Shown piece after piece: positions 1 through 8,144 of a DNA stretch of 64,000 nucleotides. The stretch covers positions 3,658,001 through 3,722,000 of the forward strand of contig NZ_CP017186.1 in NCBI RefSeq assembly GCF_001729745.1. The letters run 5' to 3'. Each line of letters begins with the position of its first letter. Position 1 is the stretch's first letter. Source of the stretch: Enterobacter hormaechei subsp. hoffmannii. GTDB taxonomy: Bacteria > Pseudomonadota > Gammaproteobacteria > Enterobacterales > Enterobacteriaceae. The position numbers and the translations under genes were made by a program. The notes beneath the pieces are model-generated. The model did no database searches, had not been told where the DNA came from, and saw nothing but the letters and a program-made list of their open reading frames with translations.

Positions 1-22
1 ATCAGTTCCAGAGGTACGGAGC

Positions 23-1426
23 ATGTTCGAGCTTGATGCGTTTCATCTGGCCAGGATACAGTTCGCCTTTACCGTCTCTTTCCATATTCTCTTTCCGGCA
101 ATCACCATCGGGCTTGCGAGCTATCTGGTGGTTCTCGAGGGCATGTGGCTTCGCACAAAAAATGATGTCTGGCGCTCGCTTTACCATTTCTGGCTGAAAA
201 TTTTCGCCGTTAACTTTGGTATGGGCGTGGTTTCCGGGCTGGTAATGGCTTACCAGTTTGGGACTAACTGGAGCGGATTTTCCCAGTTCGCAGGCAGCAT
301 AACCGGCCCTCTGCTCACTTATGAAGTCTTAACCGCCTTCTTCCTCGAAGCCGGATTCCTGGGCGTGATGTTGTTCGGCTGGAACAAGGTCGGCCCCGGC
401 CTGCACTTCTTTGCCACCTGCATGGTAGCGCTGGGCACGCTGATGTCCACCTTCTGGATCCTCGCCTCCAACAGCTGGATGCACACCCCGCAGGGCTTCA
501 GTATTCAGAACGGTCAGGTCATTCCCGAAGACTGGCTGGCCATTATTTTTAACCCCTCATTCCCTTACCGTCTGATCCATATGTCCATCGCCGCCTTCCT
601 GTGCAGCGCCTTGTTTGTGGGCGCGTCCGGGGCATGGCATCTGCTGCGCGGCAACGACACGCCCGCTATTCGCAAAATGTTCTCCATGGCCATGTGGATG
701 GCGCTGCTGGTCGCGCCCATCCAGGCAGTCGTTGGGGATATGCACGGCCTGAATACGCTTGAGCATCAGCCTGCCAAAATCGCCGCGATTGAAGGCCACT
801 GGGAAAATCCGCCCGGCGAGGCTACCCCGCTGCTGCTGTTCGGCGTACCGGATATGGAGGAGGAGCGCACCAAATACGGGCTTGAAATTCCGGCGCTCGG
901 CAGCCTGATCCTGACGCACAGCCTGGATAAACAGGTCCCGGCGCTGAAAGATTTCCCGAAAGAGGACCGCCCGAACTCGCTCATCGTCTTCTGGTCTTTC
1001 CGCATTATGGTCGGCATGGGGCTGCTGATGATTACGCTTGGTGTGCTGAGCGTCTGGCTGCGCTATCGCCGCCGACTCTATCACTCGCGACCATTCCACT
1101 GGTTTGCCCTGTGCATGGGGCCAGCCGGACTGCTTGCGCTGCTCGCCGGGTGGGTCACCACCGAAGTGGGCCGCCAGCCGTGGGTCGTCTACGGCTATCT
1201 GCGCACGATAGATGCGGTGTCTCTGCACAGCACGTTGCAGATGAGCATCAGCCTGCTGGCTTTTATCGTGGTCTACTGTTCGGTATTTGGCGTGGGTTAT
1301 GTTTATCTCGCCCGGTTGATAAAGAAAGGGCCGCAGCCTGTCGGCACGCTAACGTCTAATACGTCGGGCACCCCTGCCCGTCCGCTGTCCGCCGCCGAGT
1401 CTGTTCCGGAAGAGGAGAAGATCTGA
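23..1426 (+). CDS. Cytochrome bd-type ubiquinol oxidase subunit I, short-Q-loop (CIO-like) form
   Basis: Integral membrane quinol oxidase subunit that carries the haems and reduces O2 with quinol electrons. Seen: 467 aa, many hydrophobic segments, His21 in a segment equivalent to the E. coli CydA His19 region, Glu101 and Glu109 in the TYE...FLEAGF segment, His186 (haem b558 ligand position) in YRLIHMS, and the GRQPW quinol-oxidase motif near residue 390. It is about 55 aa shorter than E. coli CydA (522 aa) because the Q loop is short, as in the cyanide-insensitive (CioA/YthA) branch. The start ATG has a GGAG purine stretch just upstream. The stop codon overlaps the next start (TGATG), so it is translationally coupled to subunit II. 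Its promoter lies left of the window. Family assignment is firm; cyanide insensitivity is inference. Confidence 0.93.
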   Translation: MFELDAFHLARIQFAFTVSFHILFPAITIGLASYLVVLEGMWLRTKNDVWRSLYHFWLKIFAVNFGMGVVSGLVMAYQFGTNWSGFSQFAGSITGPLLTYEVLTAFFLEAGFLGVMLFGWNKVGPGLHFFATCMVALGTLMSTFWILASNSWMHTPQGFSIQNGQVIPEDWLAIIFNPSFPYRLIHMSIAAFLCSALFVGASGAWHLLRGNDTPAIRKMFSMAMWMALLVAPIQAVVGDMHGLNTLEHQPAKIAAIEGHWENPPGEATPLLLFGVPDMEEERTKYGLEIPALGSLILTHSLDKQVPALKDFPKEDRPNSLIVFWSFRIMVGMGLLMITLGVLSVWLRYRRRLYHSRPFHWFALCMGPAGLLALLAGWVTTEVGRQPWVVYGYLRTIDAVSLHSTLQMSISLLAFIVVYCSVFGVGYVYLARLIKKGPQPVGTLTSNTSGTPARPLSAAESVPEEEKI

Positions 1427-2436
1427 TGGGCGTCGATATCCCGGTCATCTGGTTTGCCATTATTGTCTTCGCCACGCTGATGTACATCATCATGGACGGT
1501 TTCGATCTCGGTATCGGCATGCTGTTCAGCTTTGTGGGCGATGCCAAAGAACGCGACGTGATGGTGAACAGCGTCGCACCGGTCTGGGACGGAAATGAAA
1601 CCTGGCTGGTTCTCGGCGGCGCAGGGTTGTTCGGCGCGTTTCCGCTGGCCTACGCGGTGATTATCGATGCCCTGACCATCCCGCTGACGGCCATGCTGAT
1701 CGGGCTCATATTCCGCGGCGTGGCGTTTGAGTTTCGCTTTAAGGCGACCCCTTCCCACCGCAAATTCTGGGACTACTCCTTTGCAGGCGGTTCCCTGCTG
1801 GCAACCTTCAGCCAGGGGATCGTGGTCGGCGCGATGATCAACGGCTTTGACGTGGAAGGGCGACGCTTTGTGGGCTCCTCGCTGGACTGGTTAACCCCGT
1901 TTAACCTGTTCTGCGGGCTGGGTTTGATTGTCGCCTATACCCTGCTGGCTACCACATGGCTGATCATGAAAAGCGAAGGCGCGCTGCAAAACCGGATGCG
2001 TGAGCTGACCCGCCACGTGCTGCTGGCACTGATCGCCGTCATTGCGGTGGTGAGTATCTGGACCCCGCTCGGCTGGCAGTTTGTCGCCGAGCGCTGGTTT
2101 ACACTGCCTAACTTCTTCTGGTTCCTGCCGGTTCCGGTTCTGGTGGCGGTATTCAGCCTGTGGATCTGGCGGCTGACGCGCAATCCCGACAGCCATGCCC
2201 GTCCGTTCCTGTTAACGCTGGGCCTGATTTTCCTCGGCTTTAGCGGACTGGGCATCAGCCTGTGGCCACACATTATCCCGCCGCACATCACCCTGTGGGA
2301 AGCCGCCGCGCCGCCTGCCAGCCAGCTGTTTATGCTGATCGGCACGCTGTTAATCATCCCGGTGATCCTGGTTTACACCGCCTGGAGCTACTACGTCTTC
2401 CGGGGCAAAGTGTCTGATACCGAAGGTTATCACTAA
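1426..2436 (+). CDS. cydB: Cytochrome bd-type ubiquinol oxidase subunit II
   Basis: Partner subunit of the upstream oxidase, a multi-spanning membrane protein without its own haem ligands. Seen: 336 aa, the family signature DGFDLG at residues 24-29, GNETW at 56-60, and roughly eight hydrophobic segments. Its length is below that of E. coli CydB (379 aa), as usual for the CIO-type pair. The start overlaps the subunit I stop by one base. No small cydX-like gene follows: the next gene starts 8 nt after this stop, so the third subunit found with cydAB or appCB is either absent or unlinked. The tight spacing suggests co-transcription with the GH13 gene downstream. Confidence 0.93.
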   Translation: MGVDIPVIWFAIIVFATLMYIIMDGFDLGIGMLFSFVGDAKERDVMVNSVAPVWDGNETWLVLGGAGLFGAFPLAYAVIIDALTIPLTAMLIGLIFRGVAFEFRFKATPSHRKFWDYSFAGGSLLATFSQGIVVGAMINGFDVEGRRFVGSSLDWLTPFNLFCGLGLIVAYTLLATTWLIMKSEGALQNRMRELTRHVLLALIAVIAVVSIWTPLGWQFVAERWFTLPNFFWFLPVPVLVAVFSLWIWRLTRNPDSHARPFLLTLGLIFLGFSGLGISLWPHIIPPHITLWEAAAPPASQLFMLIGTLLIIPVILVYTAWSYYVFRGKVSDTEGYH

Positions 2437-2444
2437 GGATTGCT

Positions 2445-4070
2445 ATGGCAGGCTGGCATACACGCGCCATTATTTACCAGATTGATACCGCCCTGTTTTA
2501 CGATCTTAACGGCGATGGTTGTGGCGACATCGCCGGGATCGCCGCGAAGTTGCGCTACATCCGCCGGATGGGCGCGACGGTTATCTGGATCACCCCGTTT
2601 TACCTCACCCCTTTTCTCGATGAAGGCTATGACGTAAGCGACCATTTGCAGGTCGATCCCCGCTTCGGCAAGCTCAACGATATCATCGCCTTTATTGAAC
2701 AGGCGCGGGAGCTGGGGATGAAGGTCATTATTGAGCTGCTGATCCAGCACACCTCGGATGCGCATCCCTGGTTTCAGCAGGCCCGCCGCAACCCGCAGTC
2801 ACCCTACCGTGACTATTATCTCTGGTCTGACACGGACGAGGACGATACGCCACCGATGTTCCCCGGCGTGGAAAAGAGCGTCTGGACATGGGACGACGAA
2901 GCGGGGCAATACTACCGGCATATGTTTTATCACCACGAGCCGGATCTCAATCTGGCCTCCCCGGCGGTGCTGAAGGAGGTTGAGAACATCATCATCTTCT
3001 GGCTAAAGCTCGGGGTGTCGGGCTTTCGCCTGGATGCAGCGTCGCACCTGACAAAACAGGCCGGGCGTGGAGATGAAAAACGCGGCCTGTGGATCCTGGA
3101 GCATCTGCGCCGTCTTATCGAACAGCGCAATCCGGACGCGATCCTGCTCGGCGAAGTCGACGTGGAGGTCGACGCCTACAAAGATTATTTTGGTCAGAAT
3201 GACCGGCTCAACCTGGTGCTGAATTTCTGGCTCAATAAGTACTTTTACGTCAGCCTTGCAGAGAAGAGCGCACGACCGCTGCGCAACGCGGTGAAAAAGA
3301 TGATTGTGCCGCCGGACTCCTGCTGCTTCGCCAACTGGCTGCGCAATCATGATGAGCTGGATCTGGAAGGGATAGGCAAAAAAGCGAAGCAGACCGTCAT
3401 TGATGCCTTCGCCCCTGATGAAGAGATGAGCGTGTATCAGCGAGGGATCCGCCGCCGTCTGGCGCCGATGCTTAAGGGCGATCGAAAGCGGCTGGCCTTT
3501 TGCCATGCGGTCTTGTTTTCGCTGCCTGGCGTACCGGTCATGCGCTACGGGGATGAAATTGGAATGGGCGATGATTTAGATCTGGAGGAGCGTTACGCCG
3601 TACGCACCCCGATGCAGTGGGCCGGATCGCAGGGCGGCGGTTTCTCAGATGCCGACCCGGAAACCTTTATCGCCCCAATGATTGACCATGGTCCGTACCG
3701 CTATCAAAAAATCAACGTGGCGGATTCGCTGTTGCACCGCAACTCCCTCCTGCACTGCATTATCGATATCGCCAATACGCGCTCGGAGTTTCCTGAGATC
3801 GGCGTCGCGCCGTTTCGTCTTATTACTATCGACAACGATGCGGTACTGGGGATCTATTACGAAACCGACACGCGCAGCATTCTTACCTTCGTTAATTTCA
3901 GCGATAAGCCCGTTAATTTTACCGCCAGAGGGATCCGGCATGCGACCTGGACCGCATGCCTGGCGGACAAACGCTACGACGACGCGCTGGTATGCGGCAA
4001 AACCGTCGCGCTTAACCTCAGCGGCTATGGCTACCGCTGGTTCTGGACCGATCGTACCGCACTGCGCTGA
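2445..4070 (+). CDS. GH13 alpha-amylase-family protein, trehalose-synthase-like
   Basis: Glycoside hydrolase family 13 (beta/alpha)8-barrel enzyme that resembles maltose alpha-D-glucosyltransferase/trehalose synthase, cytoplasmic (no signal peptide). Seen: 541 aa; nucleophile Asp197 in GFRLDAA, acid/base Glu237 in LLGEVDV, stabiliser Asp303 in NHDE, and a C-terminal beta domain. Conserved region I is unusual: the common D-x-V-x-NH reads E-L-L-I-QH (residues 97-102), so the usual Asp is Glu and the usual Asn is Gln. The gene starts 8 nt after cydB with AAGGA at the ribosome site, so it probably shares the oxidase transcript. It ends exactly where the convergent SDR gene ends. Substrate is unknown: glucan breakdown, trehalose synthesis and a non-trehalose role are all possible. 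Confidence 0.85.
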   Translation: MAGWHTRAIIYQIDTALFYDLNGDGCGDIAGIAAKLRYIRRMGATVIWITPFYLTPFLDEGYDVSDHLQVDPRFGKLNDIIAFIEQARELGMKVIIELLIQHTSDAHPWFQQARRNPQSPYRDYYLWSDTDEDDTPPMFPGVEKSVWTWDDEAGQYYRHMFYHHEPDLNLASPAVLKEVENIIIFWLKLGVSGFRLDAASHLTKQAGRGDEKRGLWILEHLRRLIEQRNPDAILLGEVDVEVDAYKDYFGQNDRLNLVLNFWLNKYFYVSLAEKSARPLRNAVKKMIVPPDSCCFANWLRNHDELDLEGIGKKAKQTVIDAFAPDEEMSVYQRGIRRRLAPMLKGDRKRLAFCHAVLFSLPGVPVMRYGDEIGMGDDLDLEERYAVRTPMQWAGSQGGGFSDADPETFIAPMIDHGPYRYQKINVADSLLHRNSLLHCIIDIANTRSEFPEIGVAPFRLITIDNDAVLGIYYETDTRSILTFVNFSDKPVNFTARGIRHATWTACLADKRYDDALVCGKTVALNLSGYGYRWFWTDRTALR

Positions 4071-5057
4071 TTATCGTCTCCGCGAGAGCAGCAGACGCGC
4101 CACGATCGCGCCCGTAACGGCGAGGGAGCCGAGCAGCACTTTCCCCGGCATGCCGGAGGTAACGCTGGTGGCGCGCTCTTTTGCTTCGTCGGTGAAGTGC
4201 CCGTGGATTTTATGCAGGTCGTTAACAGGCTGATCCAGATAGTCCTGACGGTCATCCGCATTTAGCGTATCGGTCATCTGCCCTTCCCAGGCCTTTTTAA
4301 CCATCAGCCGGTCCAGAAAACCGGGGAAAAGAAACTGCCCGACAATCGACTGGACGGTGCTGCTGCCCACCCATAGCTCCCGCACCGGTTTCTGCGCCAC
4401 CTTAAAAATAGCGCTGGCGGCCACTTCCGGCTGAAACACGGGAGGAACCGGGCGCATCGCCCAGGCAAATTTATTCCTCGCCCACTCGAACTGCGGCGTG
4501 TTGAGGCCTGGCATCTGTACCATTGCGATCTGCACCCGGCTGTTTTCATGCATCAGCTCGGTGCGTACGGCATCGGTAAATCCGCGGATCGCGGCTTTCG
4601 CCCCACAGTAGGCTGACTGCAAGGGAATGGAACGGTAGGCCAGCGCGGAGCCAACCTGAATAATCGTTCCGCGATCGCGAGGAGTCATTAACTCCAGCGC
4701 GGCGCGGGTGCCGTTAACATAGCCCAGATAGGTCACCTCGGTGACGCGGCGAAACTCCTCCGGGGACATGGTGCGAAACGGCGCCAGCATCCCGCCCATG
4801 GCGTTATTCACCCACACATCGATGGCTCCAAGCCGGTATTCAATTTCGTTAGCAGCATCGGTCACCGCCTTGCTGTCCGCCACGTCGGCCTGAACGGCAC
4901 ACGCGTTGATCCCGAAACGGCGCAACTCCTCTTCTGTGGAGCGCAGGCTCTGCTCATCGCGGGCAATAATGCCTACATCGTAGCCCGCTTTAGCAAAGTG
5001 CAGCGCCGTGGCTTTCCCCACGCCCGCCGTACCGCCGGTAATAACGATAACAGCCAT
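4071..5057 (-). CDS. SDR-family oxidoreductase with C-terminal membrane anchor
   Basis: Short-chain dehydrogenase/reductase. Seen: 328 aa; cofactor motif TGGTAGVG at residues 7-14, NNA at 84-86, catalytic Ser137, Tyr150 and Lys154 (YCGAK). About 70 extra residues follow the core, ending in a hydrophobic helix and an RRR tail that could anchor it in the inner membrane. Ribosome site AAGGGGAAAGG lies before the ATG. It is the last gene of a minus-strand cluster (167-aa membrane protein, DUF421, CinA-like, SDR) with gaps of 9-16 nt. Its TAA abuts the TGA of the convergent GH13 gene. NADP preference and substrate cannot be read from the sequence. Confidence 0.88.
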   Translation of the reverse strand: MAVIVITGGTAGVGKATALHFAKAGYDVGIIARDEQSLRSTEEELRRFGINACAVQADVADSKAVTDAANEIEYRLGAIDVWVNNAMGGMLAPFRTMSPEEFRRVTEVTYLGYVNGTRAALELMTPRDRGTIIQVGSALAYRSIPLQSAYCGAKAAIRGFTDAVRTELMHENSRVQIAMVQMPGLNTPQFEWARNKFAWAMRPVPPVFQPEVAASAIFKVAQKPVRELWVGSSTVQSIVGQFLFPGFLDRLMVKKAWEGQMTDTLNADDRQDYLDQPVNDLHKIHGHFTDEAKERATSVTSGMPGKVLLGSLAVTGAIVARLLLSRRR

Positions 5058-5073
5058 AGCCTTTCCCCTTGTC

Positions 5074-5592
5074 TCAGACGTTATCCCACCCGGAGAGTAT
5101 TTCGATCAGTTCAGACAGCGAATAACGCACCGCTTTTTCCACCACATCCTGACATTCACCGGAAAACAGCACGGTGCGGGTTTCCGTCTGTCCGCGAATA
5201 TTCCAGCCGAAGCAGACCGTACCGGCTGCCGTGCCATCGTCTCCGCCTTCCGGTCCCGCATAGCCGCTGATGGCAACACCAATATCCGCCTCGGCAATAT
5301 CGCGAATTTTAGCGGCCATCTCAGTAACCGTTTGTTCACTGACGGCGGTGAAGCGCTCAATCGTTTCGTGCCGCACGCCGAGGATCCTCTCTTTCGCCGC
5401 ATCGCTGAACACCACCATGCCAACGTCATAAAATTCCGCCGTGTTCTCTTCGGCACAAAGCGCAACCGCGAGATTACCGCCGGTGCAGGACTCCGCCGTG
5501 GTTAGACGCAGTCCTCTTTCTGTGAGCGTCATGGCAAGCTTTTTCGTCAGCTCGCTGATGGTCGTATTATTATCGTGAATAAGGTTGCTCAT
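5074..5592 (-). CDS. CinA C-terminal-domain (PncC-like) amidohydrolase, YdeJ-like
   Basis: Member of the CinA C-terminal family, whose E. coli prototype PncC deamidates nicotinamide mononucleotide in NAD recycling. Seen: 172 aa; signature TTAESCTGG with the presumed catalytic Ser35, a conserved Lys in FSDAAKERILGV, and the glycine-rich ISGYAGPEGG segment. E. coli has two stand-alone paralogues (PncC and YdeJ); the N-terminus and length look more YdeJ-like, and activity of that branch is less certain. It sits 15 nt after the DUF421 gene and 16 nt before the SDR gene, consistent with one operon. Confidence 0.87.
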   Translation of the reverse strand: MSNLIHDNNTTISELTKKLAMTLTERGLRLTTAESCTGGNLAVALCAEENTAEFYDVGMVVFSDAAKERILGVRHETIERFTAVSEQTVTEMAAKIRDIAEADIGVAISGYAGPEGGDDGTAAGTVCFGWNIRGQTETRTVLFSGECQDVVEKAVRYSLSELIEILSGWDNV

Positions 5593-5607
5593 GGATGTGC
5601 CCCTTAG

Positions 5608-6054
5608 TTAATTTTCTTCAGGAATAATTGAAATATGGCCGTTACGCTCAAGGATCGCGTACTTAATATCCTTTAATTCCGTTATGCCGTGGTTCTGGCG
5701 TGCTGAAACCAATATATCATCGCAGGATACATCGACTTTTTTCAGTTTATCCGCAATGGGAATACCATTCTCTACCAATATCACCGGGGTGCCATCAAGA
5801 ACATTCTCAACAGAAGAAGAATATTTTTTAATCAGGCCAAAAATAATATCCACCACCACCAGCGTTGTTATTGTAATCATCGCACCGGTGACGGAAAAAT
5901 CTTCGCCCAGTAGAGCCTGCTGTGTCGCCTCACTGATAATTAAGAGCAAAATAAGGTCAAAGCTGGTCATTTGCAGCAGGGCGCGCCGTCCGGCGACTTT
6001 AAACACGATCACCAGAAACAGGTATATTGCCAGGGCACGAAAAACCATGTCCAT
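5608..6054 (-). CDS. DUF421 (YetF-like) membrane protein
   Basis: Seen: 148 aa with three hydrophobic helices in the first about 75 residues followed by a soluble alpha/beta domain (about 85-148) containing a V-L-V-E-N-G-x-P core, the layout of the DUF421/YetF family. The family is common in enterics and bacilli, often in stress-related loci, and its biochemical role is not established to my knowledge. It begins 9 nt after the upstream 167-aa membrane-protein gene and precedes the CinA-like gene by 15 nt, so it probably belongs to the same transcript. No catalytic residues can be proposed from the sequence alone. Confidence 0.85.
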   Translation of the reverse strand: MDMVFRALAIYLFLVIVFKVAGRRALLQMTSFDLILLLIISEATQQALLGEDFSVTGAMITITTLVVVDIIFGLIKKYSSSVENVLDGTPVILVENGIPIADKLKKVDVSCDDILVSARQNHGITELKDIKYAILERNGHISIIPEEN

Positions 6055-6063
6055 ATTCGACTC

Positions 6064-6567
6064 CTAGGGGTAAATAAACTGCCAGAAGCGGATATCTGGC
6101 CCGTTGTTTACGCGGATGCTGTTTGTCCATTTCCCTGCTTTTGTCGGCGTGATGAACAGCAGGACGGTGAACTTATCGCTCTGTTTCAGATTGTCGTAAA
6201 CGAGAAACAGGGTATTCCCCCGGCTATACATGCTGTCCGGCTGCGGCCAGACGCTGCCCGGCTCATATACGTCGCTGCTTTCGCTGGTCAGGCTGAGAAT
6301 ATATTTACCCTCAGACGTCACCGGAAACGTCAGCGTCATCCGCGATTCGGTCTGGCGGCGGCCGAAGCGCTCATAGCTCAGGTTCAGGGATTTTGCTTCG
6401 TTTGTTTTCTCCACGTCGCTAACCGCACCGCTGGAAAACAGGCCGGCTAACGCGGCCACGATAATACCTAACAGAACAATAAAACCCACCTGACGAAATG
6501 CATACTCAAACGTCAGTAAACGATAACTCTCTTTTATCCCAGGCACTTTTTCATTTTTTGGTTCCAT
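6064..6567 (-). CDS. Hypothetical single-pass membrane protein, DUF421-linked
   Basis: I do not recognise a named family. Seen: 167 aa from the preferred ATG at 6567; one hydrophobic helix at about residues 26-47 (from FRQVGFIVLL), a short cytoplasmic N-terminus, and a beta-rich outer domain ending in FWQFIYP. A GTG four codons upstream (6579) would give 171 aa, but a GGTGA ribosome site sits correctly only for the ATG. It is the first gene of the minus-strand cluster with DUF421, CinA-like and SDR genes. A periplasmic sensor or partner of the DUF421 protein is a guess from context only. Confidence 0.75.
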   Translation of the reverse strand: MEPKNEKVPGIKESYRLLTFEYAFRQVGFIVLLGIIVAALAGLFSSGAVSDVEKTNEAKSLNLSYERFGRRQTESRMTLTFPVTSEGKYILSLTSESSDVYEPGSVWPQPDSMYSRGNTLFLVYDNLKQSDKFTVLLFITPTKAGKWTNSIRVNNGPDIRFWQFIYP

Positions 6568-6706
6568 GGCTTTTGTCACCGTTTCGCTTAATTGCCGAAA
6601 TTTTTGATTTTTCTACGCAAATGCTTTTAAGACTTATCACATTTGCCACATAAAGGAATAGCAACAATACTTAATAAGTCAAGACATCCAAAATGAAGGA
6701 TATCAG

Positions 6707-7096
6707 ATGAAATTATCAGTGATTTCAGCCTTGTTAATATTAATTATCCCTTCCGCATGGGCAGATAATAACGGCGGGTTACAAAAGGGTGAAGCGCCGC
6801 CACCGCCGCATGCCCTGGACAGTGGTTATCGTGGTACCGATGATGCGCGCATTATGACCATTACTCAGGCAAAAGAGATGCATGATGGCGCCTCTATTTC
6901 ATTGCGCGGCAATCTTATTGATGGCGATGGCGATAAATACGTATTCCAGGATAAAACCGGGAAAATCGACGTTATTATCCCGAAAGCCGTATTTGATGAC
7001 AGAACCGTGGAACCTGACAACATGATCAGTATTAGCGGCTCGCTCGATAAAAAATCATCCCCACCCGTAGTGCGGGTCAGCCACTTGCAAAAATAA
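6707..7096 (+). CDS. YgiW/YdeI-family periplasmic OB-fold stress protein
   Basis: Member of the bacterial OB-fold (BOF, DUF388) family of small periplasmic proteins (YgiW, YdeI/OmdA) linked to oxidative, peptide and cold stress tolerance. Seen: 129 aa; signal peptide with likely cleavage after Ala19 (PSAWA-DN); proline-rich linker PPPPHA; OB-fold core including the I-S-L-R-G-N strand, YVFQDKTG and the I-S-G-S-L strand. Ribosome site AAGGAT precedes the ATG. It is monocistronic, divergent from the membrane-protein cluster and 61 nt before the SDR gene. Exact ligand unknown. Confidence 0.88.
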   Translation: MKLSVISALLILIIPSAWADNNGGLQKGEAPPPPHALDSGYRGTDDARIMTITQAKEMHDGASISLRGNLIDGDGDKYVFQDKTGKIDVIIPKAVFDDRTVEPDNMISISGSLDKKSSPPVVRVSHLQK

Positions 7097-7157
7097 TTCA
7101 GCGAAGCGTTAACGCTGTAACTATCCATCAAATCTCACCCCTAACAAGGAGTTAGCT

Positions 7158-8042
7158 ATGAGTGATAATGAACAACGTACGAACGCTTACCCAACGCCAC
7201 CTTTCCCGGAGCAGCCCCAGACGCCACCGGGCCTGGCCTCTGAAATGGACCCTGTTCCCGATCACGGCGAGACAAGCTACAAAGGGCATGGCCGGCTTAC
7301 CGGTAAGAAGGCGCTAATTACCGGGGGCGATTCCGGCATCGGACGCGCGGTAGCCATTGCCTATGCCCGCGAAGGGGCAGATGTCGCCATTAACTATTTG
7401 CCGGAAGAGGAAGAAGACGCTGCGGAAGTGATCGCCCTGATTAAAGCGGAAGGACGGAATGCCGTCGCGCTACCGGGCGATGTGCGGGACGAAACTTTTT
7501 GTCAGAACCTGGTGGAACAGGCCGTCGGAAAACTGGGCGGGCTGGACATCCTGGTGAATAACGCAGGCCGACAGCAGTACCGTGAGACGCTGGAAGAACT
7601 GACCACGGAAGATTTTGACGCGACCTTTAAAACAAACGTCTATGCGCCTTTCTGGATCACAAAGGCGGCGTTGCGCCACATGAAAGCTCCCGCTTCCATC
7701 ATTAACACCTCATCTGTACAGGCGGTAAAACCGAGCGCCGTACTGCTTGACTATGCGCAGACCAAAGCCTGTCTCGCGGTATTTACCAAAGCGCTGGCGA
7801 AACAGCTGGGTCCGAAAGGGATCCGCGTGAACGCGGTAGCGCCCGGACCTTACTGGACCGTGCTCCAGCCCAGCGGTGGGCAGCCACAGGAAAAAGTGAA
7901 ACATTTTGGCGAGAGTACCCCTCTGGGACGCCCGGGACAGCCCGTGGAGATCGCACCGCTGTATGTCACTCTGGCCTCGGATGAGTGTTCATACACCTCC
8001 GGGCAGGTCTGGTGTTCAGACGGCGGCGACGGCGTCATCTAG
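7158..8042 (+). CDS. SDR-family oxidoreductase, YghA-like
   Basis: Classical NAD(P)-dependent SDR of the YghA/YhxC branch with a proline-rich N-terminal extension. Seen: 294 aa; extension at residues 1-45 with repeated P-x-P, cofactor motif TGGDSGIG at 55-62, NNAG near 135, catalytic Ser185/Ser186 region, Tyr199 and Lys203 (YAQTK). An AAGGAG ribosome site is 8 nt upstream. Homologues are annotated as general-stress oxidoreductases, and the neighbouring YgiW-like, DUF421 and CinA-like genes fit a stationary-phase theme (inference). A terminator hairpin separates it from the convergent sulfatase gene. Substrate unknown. Confidence 0.88.
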   Translation: MSDNEQRTNAYPTPPFPEQPQTPPGLASEMDPVPDHGETSYKGHGRLTGKKALITGGDSGIGRAVAIAYAREGADVAINYLPEEEEDAAEVIALIKAEGRNAVALPGDVRDETFCQNLVEQAVGKLGGLDILVNNAGRQQYRETLEELTTEDFDATFKTNVYAPFWITKAALRHMKAPASIINTSSVQAVKPSAVLLDYAQTKACLAVFTKALAKQLGPKGIRVNAVAPGPYWTVLQPSGGQPQEKVKHFGESTPLGRPGQPVEIAPLYVTLASDECSYTSGQVWCSDGGDGVI

Positions 8043-8060
8043 CGCTCAAGCAGCGCAGAG

Positions 8061-8094
8061 TGTAGGCCGGGTAAGGCGAAGCCGCCACCCGGCA
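8061..8094. repeat. REP palindrome
   Basis: Imperfect palindrome with arms GGCCGGGT and ACCCGGC around a GGCG/CGCC-type inner stem, the common enterobacterial REP type. It lies after the SDR stop codon. Sister copies occur at 37436, 40411, 40451, 48055, 51849, 53440, 58196 and 58241. Confidence 0.85.
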
Positions 8095-8114
8095 AATTGT
8101 TGCTGGCGAATGCT

Positions 8115-8140
8115 AAAAGGCTGCGAAAGCAGCCTTTTTT
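8115..8140. terminator. Bidirectional intrinsic terminator between SDR and sulfatase genes
   Basis: A-run, then stem GGCTGC, tetraloop GAAA, GCAGCC, then a T-run of six. A- and T-tracts flank the stem on both sides, so it can stop both convergent genes. It ends only a few bases from the sulfatase stop codon. Confidence 0.85.
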
Positions 8141-8144
8141 ACAT

